From an uncultured Desulfovibrio sp. (GTDB lineage: Bacteria; Desulfobacterota; Desulfovibrionia; Desulfovibrionales; Desulfovibrionaceae), in the NCBI GenBank assembly GCA_900541395.1, contig UQJT01000041.1, positions 1-19,494 on the forward strand: a stretch of 19,494 nucleotides of DNA, given 5' to 3'. The position numbers were made by a program, and so were the translations under genes. This document shows, piece by piece, positions 16,315 to 19,494 of the stretch. Every line of letters starts with the position of its first letter. Within the stretch, counting starts at the first letter, position 1. The notes beneath the pieces are model-generated. The model was not told where the DNA came from and made no database searches. It worked only from the letters and a program-made list of their open reading frames with translations.

Positions 16315-17333
16315 AGCGACATTTGAACACGCTGTTCGTCACAACACAAGACACATGGCTTTCAAAGGAAGGAGAATGTGTCCAACTCAGTCTGGACAGA
16401 AAAACTTTAGGCAAAATCCCCCTCCATACCCTCCAGTCCATAGTTTGCTTCGGGCACGTCTCATGCAGTCAGTATTTGCTGGAACATTGCGCGAGACTTG
16501 GCGTTTCCGTAACATGGTTTACGGAATACGGACGTTTCATGGCCGCCATGCAGGGCCCGACTACCGGCAATGTGCTTTTGCGTCGGGCGCAGTATCGTCT
16601 GGCGGACTCGGCGCAGTCTTCCGCCGACTTGGCTCGCTTTTTCATTATCGGCAAAATTGCCAATTGCCGTACTGTTCTTCTCCGTCAGGCAAGGTCCACA
16701 GAAGATTCCTGTCTTGAAGAAGCGTCGGCAAAATTGAAATATATCCTGCAAAGGCTGTCGCGCCCACATAACCTTGATACAGCAAGAGGCATGGAGGGAG
16801 AGGCCGCGCATATCTATTTTGAAGCCTTTCCCCTGCTGATCAAAAAAGATTATAGGGCTTCCATCCGTTTTGAAGGAAGGAGCCGCAAACCTCCTCTGGA
16901 TGAAATGAACTGCCTCCTTTCCTTTTTCTATGCGCTTCTGGCAAATGATATAAAAAGCGCGTTGGAAGGCGTAGGCCTGGACCCGGCAGTGGGTTTTCTG
17001 CATCGTGAGCGCCCGGGACGGCCGAGTCTCGCCCTGGATGTCATGGAAGAATTCAGACCGTATCTTGCTGATCGTCTGGCCCTTACGCTGGTCAATCGCC
17101 AGCAGATTACGGCATCCGATTTCATTCGGACGGAAGTCGGCGGTTTTCGCTTGAAGGATAAGGCAAGAAAAACTCTGCTCACTTCATGGCAAGAACGAAA
17201 ACGCGAAGAGGTGGAACACCCCTTTTTGAAGGAAAAAATGACGGTCGGCATGCTGCTTCATATGCAGGCAAGACTTCTTGCCCGATATGTACGCGGGGAT
17301 ATGGATGCTTACCCGCCTTTTGCCATGAGGTAA
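16311..17333 (+). CDS. cas1: Cas1 integrase, type I-C
   Basis: The 340-residue Cas1 inserts new spacers at the leader end with Cas2. It starts at GTG 16311, overlapping the cas4 stop. The N-terminal beta-rich domain begins MKRHLNTLFVTTQDTWLSKE. The metal-binding residues are intact: E162 (RGMEGEAAHIYF), H231 (VGFLHRERPGRPSL), and D243 with E246 (LALDVMEEFRP). The usual C-terminal LADRLALTLVNRQQI follows. The GAGG that serves as the cas2 ribosome-binding site lies within the last codons of this gene. Confidence 0.97.
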   Translation: MKRHLNTLFVTTQDTWLSKEGECVQLSLDRKTLGKIPLHTLQSIVCFGHVSCSQYLLEHCARLGVSVTWFTEYGRFMAAMQGPTTGNVLLRRAQYRLADSAQSSADLARFFIIGKIANCRTVLLRQARSTEDSCLEEASAKLKYILQRLSRPHNLDTARGMEGEAAHIYFEAFPLLIKKDYRASIRFEGRSRKPPLDEMNCLLSFFYALLANDIKSALEGVGLDPAVGFLHRERPGRPSLALDVMEEFRPYLADRLALTLVNRQQITASDFIRTEVGGFRLKDKARKTLLTSWQERKREEVEHPFLKEKMTVGMLLHMQARLLARYVRGDMDAYPPFAMR

Positions 17334-17336
17334 ACC

Positions 17337-17627
17337 ATGCTTGTATTGGTAAGTTATGACGTCAATACCGAAGATGCCGCCGGTCGTCGCAGATTACGAC
17401 GTATCTCCAAACTATGCACAAACTGGGGACAGAGAGTACAGTTCTCCGTGTTTGAGTGCCTGTTGGACAACACGCAGTGGCTGAAATTAAGAGCATCCCT
17501 TATGAAAGAAATGGATGAAACGAAGGACAGCCTGCGCTTTTATATCCTTGGGAATCAATGGCGGGGGCACGTCGAACATATAGGCGCAAAACCTTCGTAT
17601 GATCCCGAGGGAACATTGATTTTCTGA
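17337..17627 (+). CDS. cas2: Cas2 adaptation subunit, type I-C
   Basis: The 96-residue protein is of normal size for the family. It forms the Cas2 dimer that bridges Cas1 dimers during spacer integration. The ferredoxin-like fold is seen from LVLVSYDV (residues 2-9, with the conserved Asp8), then GRRRLRRISKLC, the strand RVQFSVFECLLD and LRFYILGNQW. The start lies 3 bases after the cas1 stop, with GAGG as ribosome-binding site inside the cas1 end. It is the last gene before the array. Confidence 0.96.
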   Translation: MLVLVSYDVNTEDAAGRRRLRRISKLCTNWGQRVQFSVFECLLDNTQWLKLRASLMKEMDETKDSLRFYILGNQWRGHVEHIGAKPSYDPEGTLIF

Positions 17628-17806
17628 TGCGAGAACCTCAAGCCCGCCCAAAAATCCAGAAGGCTCTCGCAAGCAACAACAATTGGATATAACATTACAT
17701 ATTATCTTGCTTGAGAAAGAATGTCTTTTTCTCAGGCTCCGCTTGGGGAGGTTCGTCGAAAACGGTTTTGTAATCGAACAAAATTTTTGATGATTAAAGA
17801 CATACA
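17628..17806 (+). promoter_or_regulatory. CRISPR leader
   Basis: The 179 bases between the cas2 stop and the first repeat are AT-rich relative to the rest of the window and are in the position of the leader. An imperfect stem TGCGAGA/TCTCGCA (17628-17671) follows the cas2 stop directly. A second hairpin, 11 bp with two G-T pairs and a 5-base loop, spans 17710-17736. The sequence just before repeat 1 is GATGATTAAAGACATACA. I could not identify a convincing array promoter. Confidence 0.65.
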
Positions 17807-19494
17807 GTCGCGCCCCACGCGGGCGCGTGGATTGAAACGCAAAGTGTTGTCGGCGTAGATATGGGAGTTGCGCGTCGCGCCCCACGCGGGCGCGTGGATT
17901 GAAACATCGACGACGGCAGACAGTTTTTCGTCATCGAAGTCGCGCCCCACGCGGGCGCGTGGATTGAAACATCTGTGCACGGGGCAAGCTCATAGTGGAC
18001 CCTTGTCGCGCCCCACGCGGGCGCGTGGATTGAAACCAGATAGCGCCGGAGGAAGTCTTCATCTGTGCACGTCGCGCCCCACGCGGGCGCGTGGATTGAA
18101 ACCTGCGGCAGGTAGCCCGGTCCGGCCCCCACTTCGGTCGCGCCCCACGCGGGCGCGTGGATTGAAACAGGTCGGCCCTGATCAGGTTGGCCTTGTACAG
18201 GTGTCGCGCCCCACGCGGGCGCGTGGATTGAAACGTGTGGGAAGTGATGATGCGTCCGATAATCGTCAGTCGCGCCCCACGCGGGCGCGTGGATTGAAAC
18301 CGTGATGCCGGACAGATGCCCGTACCGCCTGACGCGTCGCGCCCCACGCGGGCGCGTGGATTGAAACTTTGACTGTGTCAGGCGTAGCCAGCACAAGAAC
18401 GCGTCGCGCCCCACGCGGGCGCGTGGATTGAAACGATATGGCTTATCGCCAGCAGACCGCCCACCAGATGTCGCGCCCCACGCGGGCGCGTGGATTGAAA
18501 CAACAGGCCGGGCACACCCAGGTTGAAAGCCATGTGTCGCGCCCCACGCGGGCGCGTGGATTGAAACCTGCAACGCGACCACGGCGTCCCAGATGTCGCA
18601 CGTCGCGCCCCACGCGGGCGCGTGGATTGAAACTTTCAAAAACGCTGGCTATGGCAGCCAGCGAAGAAGTCGCGCCCCACGCGGGCGCGTGGATTGAAAC
18701 ATCATAGAGTCCTCGTCTCAAGCTTCTTGATGGTGTCGCGCCCCACGCGGGCGCGTGGATTGAAACATCTTAATAACCCGAGCGTTACTGGTACTATTGA
18801 GTCGCGCCCCACGCGGGCGCGTGGATTGAAACTCGTGGTCATGAGGTCGTCGACCCGAAGCCGTTTGGTCGCGCCCCACGCGGGCGCGTGGATTGAAACC
18901 CATCCAGCCCATGCCCTTTTGCGGCACGTCCAACGTCGCGCCCCACGCGGGCGCGTGGATTGAAACCGGCCGTTATGTGCCGTACATGACCGAGCTCACG
19001 TCGCGCCCCACGCGGGCGCGTGGATTGAAACATCTTGGCTGGTCCGGCTCTGTCTCCCGCCTTGGTCGCGCCCCACGCGGGCGCGTGGATTGAAACACCC
19101 CTGCCGAGATGACGGAGGCAGTCAATAAACGTCGCGCCCCACGCGGGCGCGTGGATTGAAACCCCAACTCAACCGCAAGGTCGAGGAGGGAAACCGGTCG
19201 CGCCCCACGCGGGCGCGTGGATTGAAACCTGGGTACTGCTGGACAACCGGTGAGGAGTCCAGGTCGCGCCCCACGCGGGCGCGTGGATTGAAACTCTACT
19301 TCTTGCACGACTTTCTTGGCATTGTCCTCGTCGCGCCCCACGCGGGCGCGTGGATTGAAACCTGGGTACTGCTGGACAACCGGTGAGGAGTCCAGGTCGC
19401 GCCCCACGCGGGCGCGTGGATTGAAACTCTACTTCTTGCACGACTTTCTTGGCATTGTCCTCGTCGCGCCCCACGCGGGCGCGTGGATTGAAAC
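17807..19494 (+). CRISPR. Type I-C CRISPR array, 26 repeats and 25 spacers, truncated by the window edge
   Basis: The repeat is 32 bases, beginning GTCGCGCCCC and ending GTGGATTGAAAC, and all 26 copies look identical. Spacers are 33 to 35 bases. The first repeat is 17807-17838 and the last, 19463-19494, ends on the last base of the window, with no degenerate terminal repeat, so the array probably continues. The leader and cas2 lie at the left, so transcription runs rightward and the newest spacers are at the left. Repeat positions 3-9 and 15-21 form a 7-bp stem; cutting after position 21 would leave the 11-base handle typical of type I-C. Confidence 0.99.
19229..19494 (+). repeat. 133-base tandem duplication within the array (spacers 22-23 repeated as 24-25)
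   Basis: The segment 19229-19361 (spacer 22, repeat, spacer 23, repeat) is followed immediately by an identical copy at 19362-19494. The two spacers begin CTGGGTACTG and TCTACTTCTT. The second copy ends exactly at the window edge. Confidence 0.97.

Noticed and set aside
17794..19474. Long reading frames over the array with repeated SIHAPAWGAT- or RPTRARGLK-type peptides
   Set aside because: They are translations of the CRISPR repeat, which happens to lack stops in several frames. They are not genes.

Overview
The window is GC-rich bacterial DNA with two functional blocks. The left block (1-7359, + strand) is a late cobalamin (B12) biosynthesis operon. The right block (9968-19494, + strand) is a complete type I-C CRISPR-Cas locus. 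Between them lies one minus-strand ABC-F ATPase gene (uup, 7618-9486). The gene content and the CRISPR repeat type would fit a Desulfovibrio-like sulfate reducer (Desulfovibrionaceae). That assignment is inference: no rRNA or other species marker is present.

Cobalamin block. The reading order is the 3' part of cobB (a,c-diamide synthase, entering from the left edge) fused to a chloramphenicol-phosphotransferase-like kinase domain; a CobD-CobQ fusion; cbiB; a possible 30-codon leader ORF; cobS; a TIM-barrel protein resembling the cobamide-remodelling phosphodiesterase CbiR; and cobU. The first three genes are linked by 4-base ATGA overlaps. Together they cover amidation of the corrin ring (CobB, CobQ), production of the aminopropanol phosphate arm (CobD), its attachment (CbiB), activation with GTP (CobU) and joining of the lower ligand (CobS). 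CbiR would add salvage or remodelling of imported cobamides. The kinase domain sits immediately before the CobD domain, so it is a candidate source of the L-threonine phosphate that CobD consumes.

Middle. Two intergenic stretches (7360-7617 and 9487-9967) hold no convincing gene. They contain several hairpins and three copies of a TTAGAG...TTGAAA-type motif. Base composition and codon use become visibly less GC-rich on the cas side.

CRISPR-Cas block. The order is cas3, cas5c, cas8c (with an in-frame internal start for the small subunit Cas11c), cas7c, cas4, cas1, cas2, leader, array. A good sigma70-type promoter (TTGAAC, 17 bases, TACAAT) lies between cas3 and cas5c. The array has 26 identical 32-base repeats and 25 spacers up to the last base of the window, so it probably continues. 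Three spacer features stand out. Spacers 3 and 4 overlap by 10 bases in a way that places TTC directly before the spacer 3 target. Spacers 22-23 recur as spacers 24-25 in a 133-base tandem duplication. Spacer 13 reads, in reverse, as an intrinsic terminator.
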